Origin: Lanius collurio
Lineage: Eukaryota > Chordata > Aves > Passeriformes > Laniidae
Assembly: GCA_020086605.1 (NCBI GenBank)
Contig: JACBWW010000017.1
Location: 10,480,424-10,544,423, forward strand
Direction of reading: 5' to 3'
Length of the DNA stretch: 64,000 nt
This document shows positions 23,851 through 36,745 of the stretch, piece after piece (the first letter of the stretch is position 1; each line of letters opens with the position of its first letter). A program made the position numbers and the translations under genes. Below the pieces are notes generated by a model, which worked only from the letters and a program-made list of their open reading frames with translations, was not told where the DNA came from and did not search any database.

Positions 23851-26134
23851 GTCGGATCACAGCACTCCACTTCTATACCACAGCTGGGTCACATCTGTCC
23901 TATGCAGAGCATGGCAAGAGTGGTTTTTGTTTGTATCAGCGCACAGATGCATGTGATCTGTTTAGCCTAAGAAAGCAAAGGTGTGTTAACATCAGTGCTT
24001 GGATTCAGATTGATTTTGACGCAGATCTCCTGATCTGATTGCTTCACTTCACAAAATGGTTGTAGAAGGCATCAGACGGATTCCTTTCAGAGTAAATTAA
24101 TCTACAACATGGGGAAAAAGCTCATCTGGTGAGCTCCTACCACTAATGGAAGGTCAATGGGAGATTCCTCACGAGGGAAAGTGGTGGGGCAGGCACTGAT
24201 ATCTTCTCTCTGATGACCGGTGACAGGACCTGAGGGAATGGCATGAAGCTGTGTCAGGAAGTTTACATTAGATATTAGGAAAAGTGAACTAAGAGATCCC
24301 TTGCTGAGCCTCACTGCCCAGCAAGATTGCTCCAAATACTCATTGTTTAAAACTAGCTCAAGCATTTTCACAGTGTTATAAGTTAATAAGAGTGACCGCC
24401 ATGAAGAAATTAAAGAGAACCATTAAAATAATAAAGTTCTGGGTCATCTTTCTAGCCAGACCAAAAAAGGCTAGGGAGTTTTAAAAAATATTTTAAATTC
24501 ATGGAAAGGATTGCACAATCTGACTGCTTGTGTTAATCAGGGGATGGAGAGGGGATGTAGATTTTATGAACTGATTCCCAGGGGGCCATATCCTTTGTGA
24601 CTTGTCGAAAGGTACATCAGCTCTGAATCACTGAAGTGCACACAGTCTAGCTGGTATCCACACTCAGCAAGAAAATTAGTGCTAGTGCCCAGGACTCTCA
24701 GCCATAATAGATCTTTACTTTTCCCAGGTACATGCCCTAGGCTGTTAAAAAAGAGAAGGACACCTGCTGCTGTGACAAGTACCTGTCAGAGACCCATTCA
24801 GAAGAAATGGGATCCTGGATTTCCTAAGGCTAAAGTGGCAGAAATTTGATTCTGGGCTTTCACTGTTTCCCTTAAAAACTTTGTTAGATTATACTTGCTG
24901 TATAGGGAAATTTGATGAAAGACCCAAGTACATGAATGCATCTGAAGAGTCAGTTCCTCAGCAGCAATGGAAAAATCTCTGAGGTATGCAGAAGACATGC
25001 GGTTTTGTGATTAGTGAGCAGGACAGAGAGGTCAGGAACTCTGGGCTTCTCATCTCTCTCACTGTCTTCCTCTGTGTCCTTGGGAATGTCACTTAAACTT
25101 TCTTCCTCAGAACTCACATGTCTGAAATGGAGATTGTGAAACCTATCCACTCATTATGATCTGATCATATTTGTAAAGTCACCTCACATCCTCAAATAGT
25201 AGGACTTTATAGGTCCTGAGAACCATTAGTGTGGGCTGAAAGATATGCGAAGTAAATAGCTAGAGTTCCACTATAGGAGTTATTTAAGGAGAGTGTGGGT
25301 GTAAGCCTAATATAAGTCATGTTCAAGGAACACACTTTCTTTGTTTCATTATTAATTTCCCACTTGGCGTTCAAAATATTTAGAAACAAATAATTTTTAA
25401 CATTTGTGGTGTTTTTTTCCTGTGACTGAGGATGAAGTAGTGTGTGGAAATTGGACAAGTTTTAAATAAGCAAAGTAAAAATCCACAAGCTTTGGAAATT
25501 TGAACACAAATTAATATATTCTTTAGGGGGATTTTTTTTACTTTTACTTACTGGCTGTACTTGTGATGAAATTAAAATAACATGACAACTTGTTTTTCAA
25601 AAGATTAGGAACTCCAAAAATATCTGTATGATTGTTACTTAATTCTGCACAGTTTTTAAAATAGTGTTGTTTAGAATGACCTTCTTAAAGTAAATGACAC
25701 TAAAGCATGTATCAAGAACAAGCTTAGAGAGTTACATCAAGCTCCATGTGTTGGCTCTGCCTGCTGTGTCTGCCCATCTCTTTTAATGCCACAGCTGTTT
25801 AGTGCTTGTTCATAATCAGAATGTCTCTCTGATTCCAACAAGAAGCACTAAATCAAGTATCCTAATCAGAACTATCTTGAAAGTGTAGCAACAGTCCCCA
25901 AACCCTCTACTCTGCTATGTGGGTTTATTCTATATGTATGAAGGTCAGAGGCTGGCTGGAGTTTGAACGACAGTTGTTCAGGTCATGTCCAAACTGGAGT
26001 GGATAAGGAGTAAAGATCTGAGACTGAAACCAAGACGTAGCTGGTTCCAAGGCTAGTATTTTGGGACAGGCCTGTAAAAAACTCTGGGTTAATTTTAGTT
26101 TCATAGATCTATGACCAGTACAATATAAGGAGAA
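23851..26134. other. Unique AT-rich sequence, no gene recognised
   Basis: No repeat family, RNA or coding exon identified. Short minus-strand frames at 24798-25150 are in the chance range. Confidence 0.55.
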
Positions 26135-26296
26135 TGTCCCACTCCACTCTGCACTGGTGTGGCCTCACCTTGACCACTCTGGGCAGTTTTGAGCACTAAA
26201 ACATAACAAAGATTTCAAACTATTAGAGACTACCCAGAACAGAGCTACAAAGATGGTGAAGGGTCTTGAGGGGAAGCCACATAAGGAGCAGCTGAG
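26135..26296 (+). mobile_element. CR1 LINE fragment, sense
   Basis: ctctgcactggtgtggcctc (26147-26166), accactctgggcagttttga, agagctacaaagatggtgaa (26241-26260), gggtcttgagggg and aggagcagctgagg match the sense strand of the avian CR1 ORF2 3' region in the right order and spacing. It is truncated at both sides. About 30 bp downstream begins a second CR1 fragment in the opposite orientation. Confidence 0.82.
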
Positions 26297-26299
26297 GTC

Positions 26300-26320
26300 A
26301 CCAAGACAGACCAAGACAGG
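26300..26320. repeat. Two-copy 10-bp tandem duplication between CR1 fragments
   Basis: The unit accaagacag occurs twice in immediate succession. It sits at the junction between the sense CR1 fragment and the antisense one, so it may be a scar of the rearrangement or insertion. Confidence 0.85.
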
Positions 26321-26327
26321 TAACTAG

Positions 26328-26500
26328 TAACTGGCCTCCACCTGGACATAGAGCCATTGACCACTTTGAACACTCTGGCTGTGTCCATCCAACAATTCCT
26401 TATCCACAAAATCATCCACTGTTCATATCCATGTTTCTCCAATTTGGAGATAAGGATAAGTGTGGGACTGAGACAAAGGCCTTACAGGTATTAGAAAAGG
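26328..26500 (-). mobile_element. CR1 LINE fragment (ORF2), antisense
   Basis: ctggcctccacctggacata (26331-26350), ccattgaccactttgaacac, ctggctgtgtccatccaa (about 26375-26392), ccatgtttctccaatttgga (26429-26448) and gggactgagacaaaggcctt (26464-26483) reproduce the antisense of an avian CR1 ORF2 segment. That segment lies further 5' in the element than the sense copy next door, so the pair is not simply an inverted duplication of one stretch. It may be one CR1 broken by inversion, or two insertions. Confidence 0.83.
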
Positions 26501-28703
26501 CCTTATTTTTTAACCTAAGTAGTTCTACTACTCTATGATTTCTCTGATCAAGTTCATAAGAGTGTACACAAGAATGGTATTGCCAGACTTACAGAAAGAC
26601 CTGCAGGGAGATAGTGATGAACAGCATATTTAGAAGGATATTGGTACCTCTTAGTGATAGTAGTACTTGTGTCAGTGCAAAAATACTACCTTTGTCTGCA
26701 GAACAAAAGCACTGTTTTTATGAATGTGTAGTTTGTGTGACTGGTATGACTACAAGACACATTTTTTAATTTGTATTTTTATTGTATGGTTTATGGGGAA
26801 AATCAGCAATGAGGTCCTACCAATAGAACAACTTGACACCAATCTAGTTTTAATGTGATTTTCACAAGGACTTCACTTTTGTCTTGAAAGAAAAGGAAGG
26901 AAAATAGACTTTTTTTCACGTTTTTGAAATCAAAGGTCTCAGTTGTATTGGCCTAGTAGAAATCTCATATTCAAGACAAAGTCAATTATGTGTTTCAGAT
27001 GTCCTTGTGGAAACTCAGCCACTCTTTACGGCGCCCGATTTTGATCCCAAAAACATGCTCCTTCTGGTTTGAATTCAATCCAAAGCTAAACCACAGGGAA
27101 AGCTGAGGTCCAGAACTTGGAATAAAATACCACTAAAAGGGCACAAGTGCCATTGTTGAGGAGTTTCTTTGACAAGTCACATTTGGTTACATCTCAGTAA
27201 AATGCCAGATCAAATGCCTTCCAGTTACTGTGCAAGTTAGATTCGAAACCATATTCTGGTTACTTTGAGGTAGGGTCAAAAAAGGACAAATTAGGGAAGA
27301 TTGTGCAGGACAGGCAAGAATCACATGCTGAGAGCAAATCCCACACACTCAGTTCCCAAAAGGTACACAGGCCATCTACACAGCACTCCAAAGCCAGTCC
27401 TCTGTTCTGTGAGCCAGGTACTTGGTTGGCCCAGCTGGACAGACAAACCTTCCATCACCTCAGTTCAGGGAAAAGGTGGGACAGGTGACAAGAAAGGGTG
27501 AATTTTGTAGCTGAGCACTACACCACAGCATGTGGCTGGCCAGTCACAATACCTGAAGCTCTGTAACTCCTTCACTGGTGAAGGAAATCCTGCAGAGCTC
27601 TGTGTTAGAGTCTTTGTTTCATGCATGTGTCTGCAATGGGCACTGAGAAGCACCCAAAGTGAGGCAGTCCAGCTGAGACAGAGTCAAGGAACTATTTGTG
27701 GAGAAGTAATGTTTTTTCAGAAAAAGGGGAAACTGTACTTCCCCATTTGCCATGAGGCTATGAAAAGGATGAGGCTACCTCTGCCACAGAATATCCCTTG
27801 AGCAGCCTGTTGTAGTGCAGGGAATCCTTACAACAACATATAAGACAGCGATGAACTTGGAAGGAAAGATGAAGCGATATTTCTGTAGATGTTCAGAGAT
27901 GATTTTACTCCTCCAGCATGGCTGGGGTTCCCAGGCAGACCCCAGTCATGAGACCCTGCTCTCTTCTAGGGCCTGGGCACCCAAACCAAACAATCAGGAA
28001 CAGGTATGGGGCACACGTGACATGGGGACAGGGACAGACCTGTACCCTGCAGGGTCCCTCCCCCGGGGATTTCAGGGGAGACACCTCCACAGAAGCCTTC
28101 TGTGGCTCCCAATGTATCTTCCTTCGTTTTACAGAGACATTTGTTAAGAGTTGTTGTCCATGCCAATGCATTTTCCTTATTTTGTTCATGATATTTGTGA
28201 AATTTCCTCACAGGATTTTAGTATATTCAGTCAGGATTTATGAACAGGCTCTTTCTGCTGCTGAAAATCTATGCTCAGTCACACTTTGATAACCAGCCAC
28301 TTAGAAGGTTAAAATATAACTTCTGTCACATGGGTTTCCTCTCACTTTACTACAAAAACAGTTTGCAGACATGGCTGTATCACAACAGAGCTCTTCTTCC
28401 TGTTTGTCTGTCCTGTGGCTTCATAAATCTCTGCTTGTGACATCATAATCTGTTGCTGTGGAATCCTGCTGGTATCACAAACAGGGGATTATAACCTCAA
28501 AGTAGGAGCAAACAGAAAAAAGAGATTGGTTCTGTGAGAAACAAAACTTCCTCAGGGTAAGATGAATAGATCATCCTCCAAGACCTTTCAAGAACAGGCT
28601 TACCAATGTCCTGGAAACCTGAGACTGAAATACAGATTTCTGTGTTTCAGTAACCTCATCTTCAGAGTCAAGAACCCACTGAAGACTCCTCCTTTCATAT
28701 CTA
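26501..28703. other. Unique sequence, no gene recognised
   Basis: Non-repetitive. A GC-richer stretch at 27850-28110 opens frames on both strands (110 and 123 codons plus, 94 codons minus). They overlap each other and match nothing I know, so they look like composition effects. Confidence 0.5.
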
Positions 28704-28803
28704 CCGCCCCACCCCAAAACAACCCCCTCAAAAAATCCCCAAAGCAACAAAGAAACAAAAAAACCCAACCAAAAAAAACCCCAAACCAACCAACTAAAAA
28801 TTC
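28704..28803. repeat. A/C-rich low-complexity tract; minus-strand G-quadruplex candidate
   Basis: About 100 bp composed almost only of A and C. C runs at 28707-28710, 28712-28715, 28723-28727 and 28737-28740 give, on the minus strand, four G runs of 4, 5, 4 and 4 with loops of 9, 7 and 1. This fits a relaxed quadruplex pattern. The rest is AACCAACC / AAACCCC-like sequence. Confidence 0.85.
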
Positions 28804-30042
28804 CCAAAGGCTAAATAAGCATGCAAAGCCTTTTAGAACAAGTTTTTAGGCAAAATATAGAAAAATATCTCTTTTGTACTGAGTGTAAAAACATGTTCCT
28901 AGCAGACAGACTAAACTAGTTAGAATCCACATATATAAAATGAGTTTATATAAAGGAATTTTAATTCAGCCATTATCATCTGACAATAATTTTTTTCTTG
29001 ATTTCATCTTTGAAGGACATGCTACAAGGTTTTGGCCGTATCACTGTGGACACCTATGTGAAGGGTCCCCTCTGGGACCTGCTGTAGGGCACATCTGAGG
29101 AGTTCAGGGGCCCAGTGGGTCACAGACAGATGTCAATGGTGTCATGCATCCTACAGTTGCTTTAGTAAGAGGGAGGAGGAGAAGGTGTTCAGTGCATCCA
29201 TGCTATGGCTGACTGGACCCCTGAGTCACTGCAGCTTTGGAGCTGATGCCAGGGCTCACGGGAATACTGCAGCTAGGAAAGGAGAAAGGGTTTGGTGCTC
29301 TTCTTCATAATTTCCACACAGGACTCTTCCAATATTTATCCTTTATTGTTAATCTATTCGAATAGAAATGCAAGATCAGTAAAGGCATATGCAAATATAA
29401 CTTTTTTCTTGTAGGTCATTGCCATAGAAACTATTGCTACAGGATCTAGAGAGACATGGCCAGATCATAAGGCCACAGAAATGAGGGTCTTGGCCTCTTG
29501 GGTCCAGTAACATTACTTCTTGTAAAGCTTTACTCCATTTTTTTAGGCAAATTATTTATGTTCTTTTTCTTAGTTTTGCTACCTGCTAAATGGGAACACA
29601 AATTCCAATTGATCCCACTGGAGTCCTAGGAGAAAGCCTTATTTTTTGTGGACAGCCAGTTGGAGAAGACAACACAAGTGCTTTTGGGAATCAATTTTCA
29701 GTGAGGTTTAACCTCTCTTCCAGACTCAGGCCTACGGAGTCTTTGCATGAGCACAGCCTAAGGACCTTCCCCAGCTTACAGCAGTAACTGAGTGTCACCC
29801 AGCAGATCCTGACTCTTCACTTAGTGATGGATCTGAGTAAAGTCAGTACACAAAACTCTGTGTCCTGTCCTACACCTTGTGCAATACCTCTGCACCAGAG
29901 CAGCATGTGGGGGAAGCAGGAAGGTCCCTGGGATTGCTCTTGCAGCCCTGTAGGCACAGATAGCATATTTAGTGAAATTAAAAATATATTCCTCCAAATA
30001 AACCACTTTAGTGAGGATGGTGTTTCTCAGTGAACAACCTTT
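28804..30042. other. Unique sequence, no gene recognised
   Basis: No repeat or exon seen. An octamer motif ATGCAAAT lies near 29389-29396, and the 12-nt palindrome ctattcgaatag is at 29354-29365. Neither is enough for a functional call. Confidence 0.5.
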
Positions 30043-30064
30043 GACCGCTCTAAAGCGGTCTTTT
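30043..30064. repeat. Short hairpin followed by T4
   Basis: gaccgct (30043-30049), loop ctaa, agcggtc (30054-30060), then tttt. A partial direct copy of the right half, cctaaagcagtctttc, follows at 30069-30084. In bacteria this would look like a terminator; in a vertebrate context it is probably a chance hairpin with local duplication. Confidence 0.6.
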
Positions 30065-33000
30065 GTAGCCTAAAGCAGTCTTTCCCCCATTCTTCCTGCC
30101 TTATGTTCGTGAAGCATCTCTTGTGCTGGCAGTAGCAATTGCAGAGTCTCACAACACAGAAAACTGATCTCTTTCTTTTTCCTCTATGTTTTTCAGACAA
30201 ATCAGCTTATTCATATGGTTGATGATATGACAGTTAGTCCTGAGGGAAGGGACTTTGTGGTCAGAGCACAGGGGAAGAGCTGAACTGCTGCATTTGGCAG
30301 CATTTGGCAGAAGTCCACATTCAGACTGGGCTAAACTGTTGGGGAAATTGTTCCCTCACCGACCTCTTTTGTCACCACCCTCTTGCTTTCTTTTACCATA
30401 AGCCTCATTCCTCTGGGTCAGTACTGAAGGACTCCATTTCATTACCATTGCTTCCCAAATTTTCCTGGGCAGGTGAACATCCAGATAATGTGGAAGTCTA
30501 TATTAGATCTTGAGAGAGTAGTGGAGTGGATGGTACTTGGAAAGGCTGAAATAGTTGTTGAAAGATATTTGCTGGCTGGTTTCTAGGAGACAGCATGACT
30601 CATTGCATCTTTCCTTGTAGTCTGTGCCTCTCAACCATTTATCAACTAACACACTTGATCAAGACTGATAAAAAATCTTTTAGAAAAATTATAGAGAGCT
30701 GCACTATAGAATGGGAACTTTAAAGTGTGGAAATAAAATTATTGCTGAAGATAAGGTCTGTTCTACCAGCACTGAAGAATGTAGGCTCACGTTCATCCCA
30801 AGGGATTTATTGGTGGAACTCCCACTAGTACAAGTAATAAATGCATGCATAAATCCCTTTGTATCTTGACAATTTTCCCCTAACCAAGCTTTGACCAAAC
30901 TTCACAGTCAGCAGTCTTTCTGTGTTTGGCGGTGTGAGTATGTTAAAATTATTATTACCATTATTTCGTTTAGCACTGCCTAAATATATCAAAGCTAGAA
31001 AATATTCTTAATTTTAGTTGAAAGGCATAATTTACACTATTTATAAGAACAATAAATAACAGTAGTTGCAATAATAACAGTAATGGTCCAGAACATGATT
31101 TTAGAATCACAAAAAAAAAAAAGCAGATGTGGTGCAATAATAATAAATAAGTAATAGCTGGCAATTAACACATTGCATTTCAAGCTCTGAAAGGAAAAAT
31201 GACACTAGGGTGATAAGGCTGTTTTCTGCAGCTCATTTAGAATAAAGGTGTAAATGGCATACATGACATTTCATCACTGAATATGCCCAGAGATTAGAAT
31301 GAAGGAAGGAAGGCAGAGCCATAGTATGTAGGTTGCACAGGAAAGTTCAGCTACTGCTGTAGAATGTACAGATTTGGTCTTATAAAAACAGTCCTCTGAA
31401 TGCCTTTTCTGACAAGCGGGAATATGTCGTCAAACATTTGATTCATCAAATGTTATCTTCACTATACAAGAAAAGTATTCTAAGCCCTGACAATTCCCAG
31501 AATCAGAAAATGAAGTAAAAAAGAACAAGTTTGCTAAGCATCCAAAACAAATCAATAAAAATGACCACTGAAAATGAAAAATTCTTTTTTATGAAAACAC
31601 AAGGCTTCCATTCTGAAGTTGATGAGATAAAAGGCTCTGTTCATGTTGAATTTTAAAACACAAAGCTGAAGAAAGCAGATGAAATTTTCCACTGTGTGTA
31701 CCTGCTTTAGAACTGTAAACCTAGTTTTAAGTCATTTAGTTGCCTATAAAAGACATGTTCAGGATGGAGATGCTAAAAGTCAGGGTTATGCATCAGAGAG
31801 AGCAATTTCAGAGCAAATAGATCTTCTCCTGAACCCAGGCAGAATCTGTGCAAGGGGGTTTGTATGAATGAAAAAAAATCAAGAATAAAACTCTGGCTGT
31901 GGTTAATTCCTCCAGCAGCCTGCTCAAGTGCATGGGCAGCTGCTCTCTTTGTGCATCAGGGCTCTACATTGTGGTGCTGCTAAACAAACTGGAAGTGGAG
32001 ACTGCTTCCTCCTGACCATGGGCTCTGCTGTGCTGCAGACAGGCAGCTGGCTCTGAAAAGGAGCAGCCACCCACGCAGGGCAGCCTGACAGAGCTGAGAG
32101 CACCAGCCTGGTTCAGCCCATGCACTTGGACGTATCACCTGTGACTCATGGTGAAGTTTGGCATTCTTCCCCAAATGTGTTTTTTATTCACTAGAAAGGG
32201 GGAAGAGTCAAATGTTTTATCCAGCTCAAAACCTTAGTTTTGTTTTGGTAGAATTTCTACATGCATGAACACAAAGTGTATACTAAAGTATCTTAAAAAT
32301 ATGTATTCCATTAACCAGAAGAAATTAGTATTCTGATTAACTACACAGCCTTGGCTCCTAAGTGCTTCTGCCATTCTGCTGGGTAGTCTACATTTACCTC
32401 AGATATTTCAAGTTTCAATTATTTAAAAATAATACATAATCCTTTTTTATGGTGGTACCTTAAATTCCTGTGAATCTCTATCAAAACTATTATTTGCTAC
32501 AGAAAAAAATACACAGAAGTGGGGGGAAAAATGCTGGCGCCCAAGTGATTTGTTCTCCACCAGCATGTGGGAGAAACAGGTTCTCTTCCAACCCTCTTGT
32601 TCCCCAGGCTGTCATGGGCACCGAGTGCAGAGATAGCAGCAGCAGCTTCTCCAGCTGATTAACCAGAGACAGTGACAGACTTTAGCAAGAGTGCTACCCA
32701 GCACTCCAGAGCCAAAGGAATAGTTGCCTCAAAATAGAAGCAGATGGATCTGTGCAGAACGATGGGACTTTGGAATTCAAAAAAGTGTGTTAGTGGTGAG
32801 GGAAAGAGGGAATTGTGTATCTCATTTTAAAAGGAATATGTACACTCTGTCTCTTACTATCTTTTCCAGCAAGAAGATAAGGAGGTCAGGCTGTACTGAA
32901 ATACAACGAACTGTAAATCATCAACATGATTTTAAAATCTGTTGAAATCTTTAATAGTAACAATAGAAGATATTTACAAAAATATAATGTATAGATAATT

Positions 33001-36000
33001 TATGCAGGGCTAATTATTCTGGTAATAAATATAAATAGAAACAAACACGTATTTTTTCATATACTGGACAAGTCAAGTGAACTATGTGGAAAACAGAGAA
33101 ATGTCCTATTTTACAAATAAGGTCCAAGTGTGGACCCGAATTTGAAATTTTTCATTGGGATTTCTTGAGTCTGACAGACATTTGATTCTGTAAGGATCAA
33201 ACTCAAAAGTCAGTAGGCCTGAGTCTCCAGCAGTTCTGTACACCAGGCTAACTTCTTGGACCTCAGTGAAATTGCTCTAGGTCTGTACTCTGGTAACTGA
33301 AAATAGAATTATCTTCAAAGGATAACTTCTGGTCAGTTTATTGATCTGATTCCAATACAGCAAACCTGCATCCTAAGTGCATGTTACAGGGCTCTAGGAT
33401 GGCTTTATACTGCTCTGAGAGGAAGTCACTTGTTTTCCCACTATATCACAAATATGCCAGTGTCCTCCAAAACTCTGAAAATTACCCTTAAGGTAGAATC
33501 CAGCTCATTTCTGGCTACAGACTTCTAAAGATTCCTCTGTATTAGAAAATTACATGGGAGGACCCGCTCTCCAATCTCTGGGCTTCACCCTGGGCTAACA
33601 TTTTTCGCATCCACATGATTAAACTCTGCTGTAAAGCAGCCTGACCGCATTTAACACGCTTATTGAGGATGTGTCAGGCCCATGCTGAGCCCCAAACTGT
33701 GTGTGGGCACTGTCTGGGAGAGTGCTGGGCTGCTGCTGACGGTGAGCACAATTTGACCATATGGATGGTCATGCACTGGTGCACAGGGCTGTGCAATTGC
33801 CTGGCTCAGTTTAGTAGTGTAAAAATGATCTTAGTGTCTAAGCCTGCCTGCTGCCTCTTAAAGGCCCTTCTTAGAAACACTGACACCTTGAGATGCCCGT
33901 TTCTCCTCATTGAGTTTGGAAAAAATCTAAAGTGACTCATTCAGAGCCAGACTTTGACTTTCTCATGCCTAAAGTGAAGTGTCTGCTAACCAGAGTGTTT
34001 CAGGGACACCATGTATGTACATAAATGAAGAAAGAAAAAGGTCAGATTTCTCATTGCGTGTGCCTGGATTTAGTATCTGGTAAAGCTGAATCTCCAACTA
34101 AAGAAATAAAGAGTGAAAATAAGGCAGTCTCTGACACATGCAGATCGATGAAGAAGCAAGCACTCACTGACACAGGCCAGATGCTGACACCATGCTTTTT
34201 TCCTGTCTGCTCTGTAAGCAGTATAAACAGCGATAGACATTGTATCATTTTAAATTGCCTCATCGAATGTAATGCTGATTTTAGACTGTTTTGAACCTCC
34301 TAGCTACCAAGGAGCAGAGAATATTTACTCTCATCTTAAAAGATTTTACCTGGCGAGACAGTGCAAACAGCAGTCAATACCATTAGGGTGAGCAAGATGC
34401 TTCTGCACTCCCAGCAATTCTTCAGGGTACAGTCCCTGCAGAGCCCTGAGGGATCTCAGACAAAATGGAAAAGCAGAGTAATGGGCATGTCAGTGCAGAG
34501 TCATTCATCATCAGTCAAGTTAAAGTTTGGGGGACACGCGGACACTCACCCTAATGTAAGGAGAGCAGCTCCCAGTTACTGCCCTTGTTACCTAATACTT
34601 GACATGGCCTCAGTGCTCAGTTAGATTTGGCAAAGACCCAGAGAGAAATGCTGATATCCAAGGTTGCAGTTGCTGATTCTTTGAGTGTCCCTGGACACAT
34701 CTGATTAAAGCAAAAGATCGATACTAAACTTTGAGAAAAACTAGTGTGGGGATGTTACAGATGACAGCCCATGAATAAATAACTCTGATAATGGCATTTG
34801 TCTTACTATAAAGCTCATTCATAATTTAGCAAGAATAATGCCCATTAAAGAACACCTAGAACGATCACTGACAAAATAAAGAGTTAATTGGTTTCTATCT
34901 TCTGGGAACTCTCATAATAAGCTCAGTATGGAAAACTGGCTTTGAACTCTATATAGTGATTATAAAAGTATCTATTCTCCAGGTTACCTCCTCCTCATTT
35001 AGTCTTTCTTCAGCACTTTTTGGACATCTGCTTTTGATATATGTTCTCTAAGTTGGAAAGGAAAAATGGTGAGAGAGGTCCTATCTCTTTTTCACAAAAA
35101 TAAGGAAGAATTTGACCTAATCACCACTGAAATAATCAGAAACTGATTTGGGTCCCAAAGTAAATATCATGGGAACCTTAAAGTAAATATTGGTCCTTAT
35201 TAAGCAAATAAGTGTTGCTCTATGCTAAATTTAGAGGAAGAAATAACCCAGTTATGTCAGAGGAATTATGTACTTTAATAAAACGTAGCTTGAATATTCA
35301 TACCGTACAGTCATGTAATGCCTATAAAATGTTTCCTGCCCCACTACCACAAAAACAGTTTGCAGATGTCTTTTAATCTAGAAATACTGTCTGTCTAAGG
35401 CAGGGGGAGAATGCCAATACCAGAGCCCTGCTCCTCCAAAATACAAGTGGTTTGTATTTTCACATAAGGATTGTGCATATGCGCTGGCACATCTGTTCAC
35501 TACGCAGTCCCACAGCCTGGAATGGATAACGCTGACTTTGGGGATTAATGTCAGCCTCACTTGAGCAAAGTGCCTCACTTCAGGCACAGCAGAACACTTG
35601 TACTCTAGCAGTCCTTGCAGCACTCAGACAGGATACACTTTTCTGGACGTTGTGTCAAAATGCAAAGTACCATCCCATCCTGCCCTGCCTGGGTGATCAC
35701 CTGTTTCTATTTAATGTCTTCTATTTAACAAATATAATATGATGGTGATGGAGCCAGAGTGTTTCGGAAGCATCCTGGAACAATACTCCACATGGAAAAT
35801 TACGGTGTCCCATAGCGCTTCACATCTACCCCAACTATATTAAACACTACATAAAACAATCTGAATTCCAGGCATTCTCTCTAGATATTGTAAGTATGCT
35901 ATGCCAGTATTTATGAGATCAAAAACATGCCAAGATTTTAAATCCATGATTCTGAATAGAAACTTTGTGTTTCACACAAGACTGAGCTCTCAGCATATTG

Positions 36001-36720
36001 GTCCCCTCCCCTCAACATGCCACAGCTGCAGCTTTGAAAGTGACCAAAAATGTCACCCTGTCACTTCTCTTGAATCAAAAGACAGAAAAGCAGGACAGTT
36101 TATCACAGTGTACTCCAGAGGACCACTTTTAGAGACCAAGCAGTTCAGATATTGACATCCAGTGACTCCCTACAATTCATCTGATGCCTCTGCACCCAGA
36201 CCTGGCAGTGCCTCTTCTGACTCTTGGATGTGTTGGTCAACATCAGAAAACAGCCATTGCTAATTGGCACTTGGCAAACAATCAGGGCTGCAAGAGAAAT
36301 GGTTTCACAGGCCTGAAGGGAGAGGCAAGGCAGATGTGTGAGAGGGCAGGGAGGCAGCCAGCTCCCCTCAGGCTCACAGGCAGCCAGGTTTGCCATCATC
36401 TCCAGCCACCCACAAGATTTGCACCACAAGTCCCTTGCATTGTCATCCCATCCATTGCTGAGATTTCTCCCTCCCCTTCCAGGCCATTTCAGCCTCATTT
36501 ACCTGCTTAAGTCTGTAGGAGTGCCAAGAGCAGGGGGCTGAGGTACCAGGACAGATGGATGGAACAAAACAGGAGTCAGGGCCAAGGGTGAAAGCTGTTT
36601 GTCCTTGATGGAAAAGTGTTCCCATGGTTCTGTCCCACTGTACAGAGGTACCCCAGGACAGAAAACCACCTGGCACAATGTGAGGGGAACCACCATGAGG
36701 CAACTGCTTTGCACGCACAG
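30065..36720. other. Unique AT-rich sequence, no gene recognised
   Basis: About 6.6 kb without an identifiable repeat family. It contains a two-copy 10-bp duplication (30291-30310) and an A-rich run near 31110. More evenly composed stretches at about 33580-33760 and 34320-34620 could be regulatory, but nothing distinctive supports that. Frames do not exceed about 117 codons and match no known family. Confidence 0.5.
30291..30310. repeat. Two-copy 10-bp tandem duplication
   Basis: The unit catttggcag is repeated exactly twice, end to end. Confidence 0.92.
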
Positions 36721-36745
36721 ACACACACACACACACACACACACA
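36721..36745. repeat. (CA)n microsatellite
   Basis: Twelve uninterrupted AC units plus one A, preceded by gcacgcacag. Likely polymorphic. Histidine/threonine-rich frames across it are artefacts. Confidence 0.97.

Noticed and set aside
24575..24592. cccagggggcc as a CTCF-like core (also gagcagggggctg near 36526)
   Set aside because: Flanking positions of the CTCF consensus are not met well; a motif score and ChIP data would be needed.
27031..27040. ggcgcccga, similar to a primer binding site
   Set aside because: Nine-base match only, with no LTR context.
27815..28289. Overlapping frames of 94-123 codons on both strands
   Set aside because: Simultaneous openness on both strands in a GC-richer patch points to composition; no family recognised.
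32534..32543. tggcgcccaa, identical to the start of a tRNA-Lys-type retroviral primer binding site
   Set aside because: No LTR end (CA), no LTR pair and no retroviral coding remnants around it, and the match ends after ten bases.
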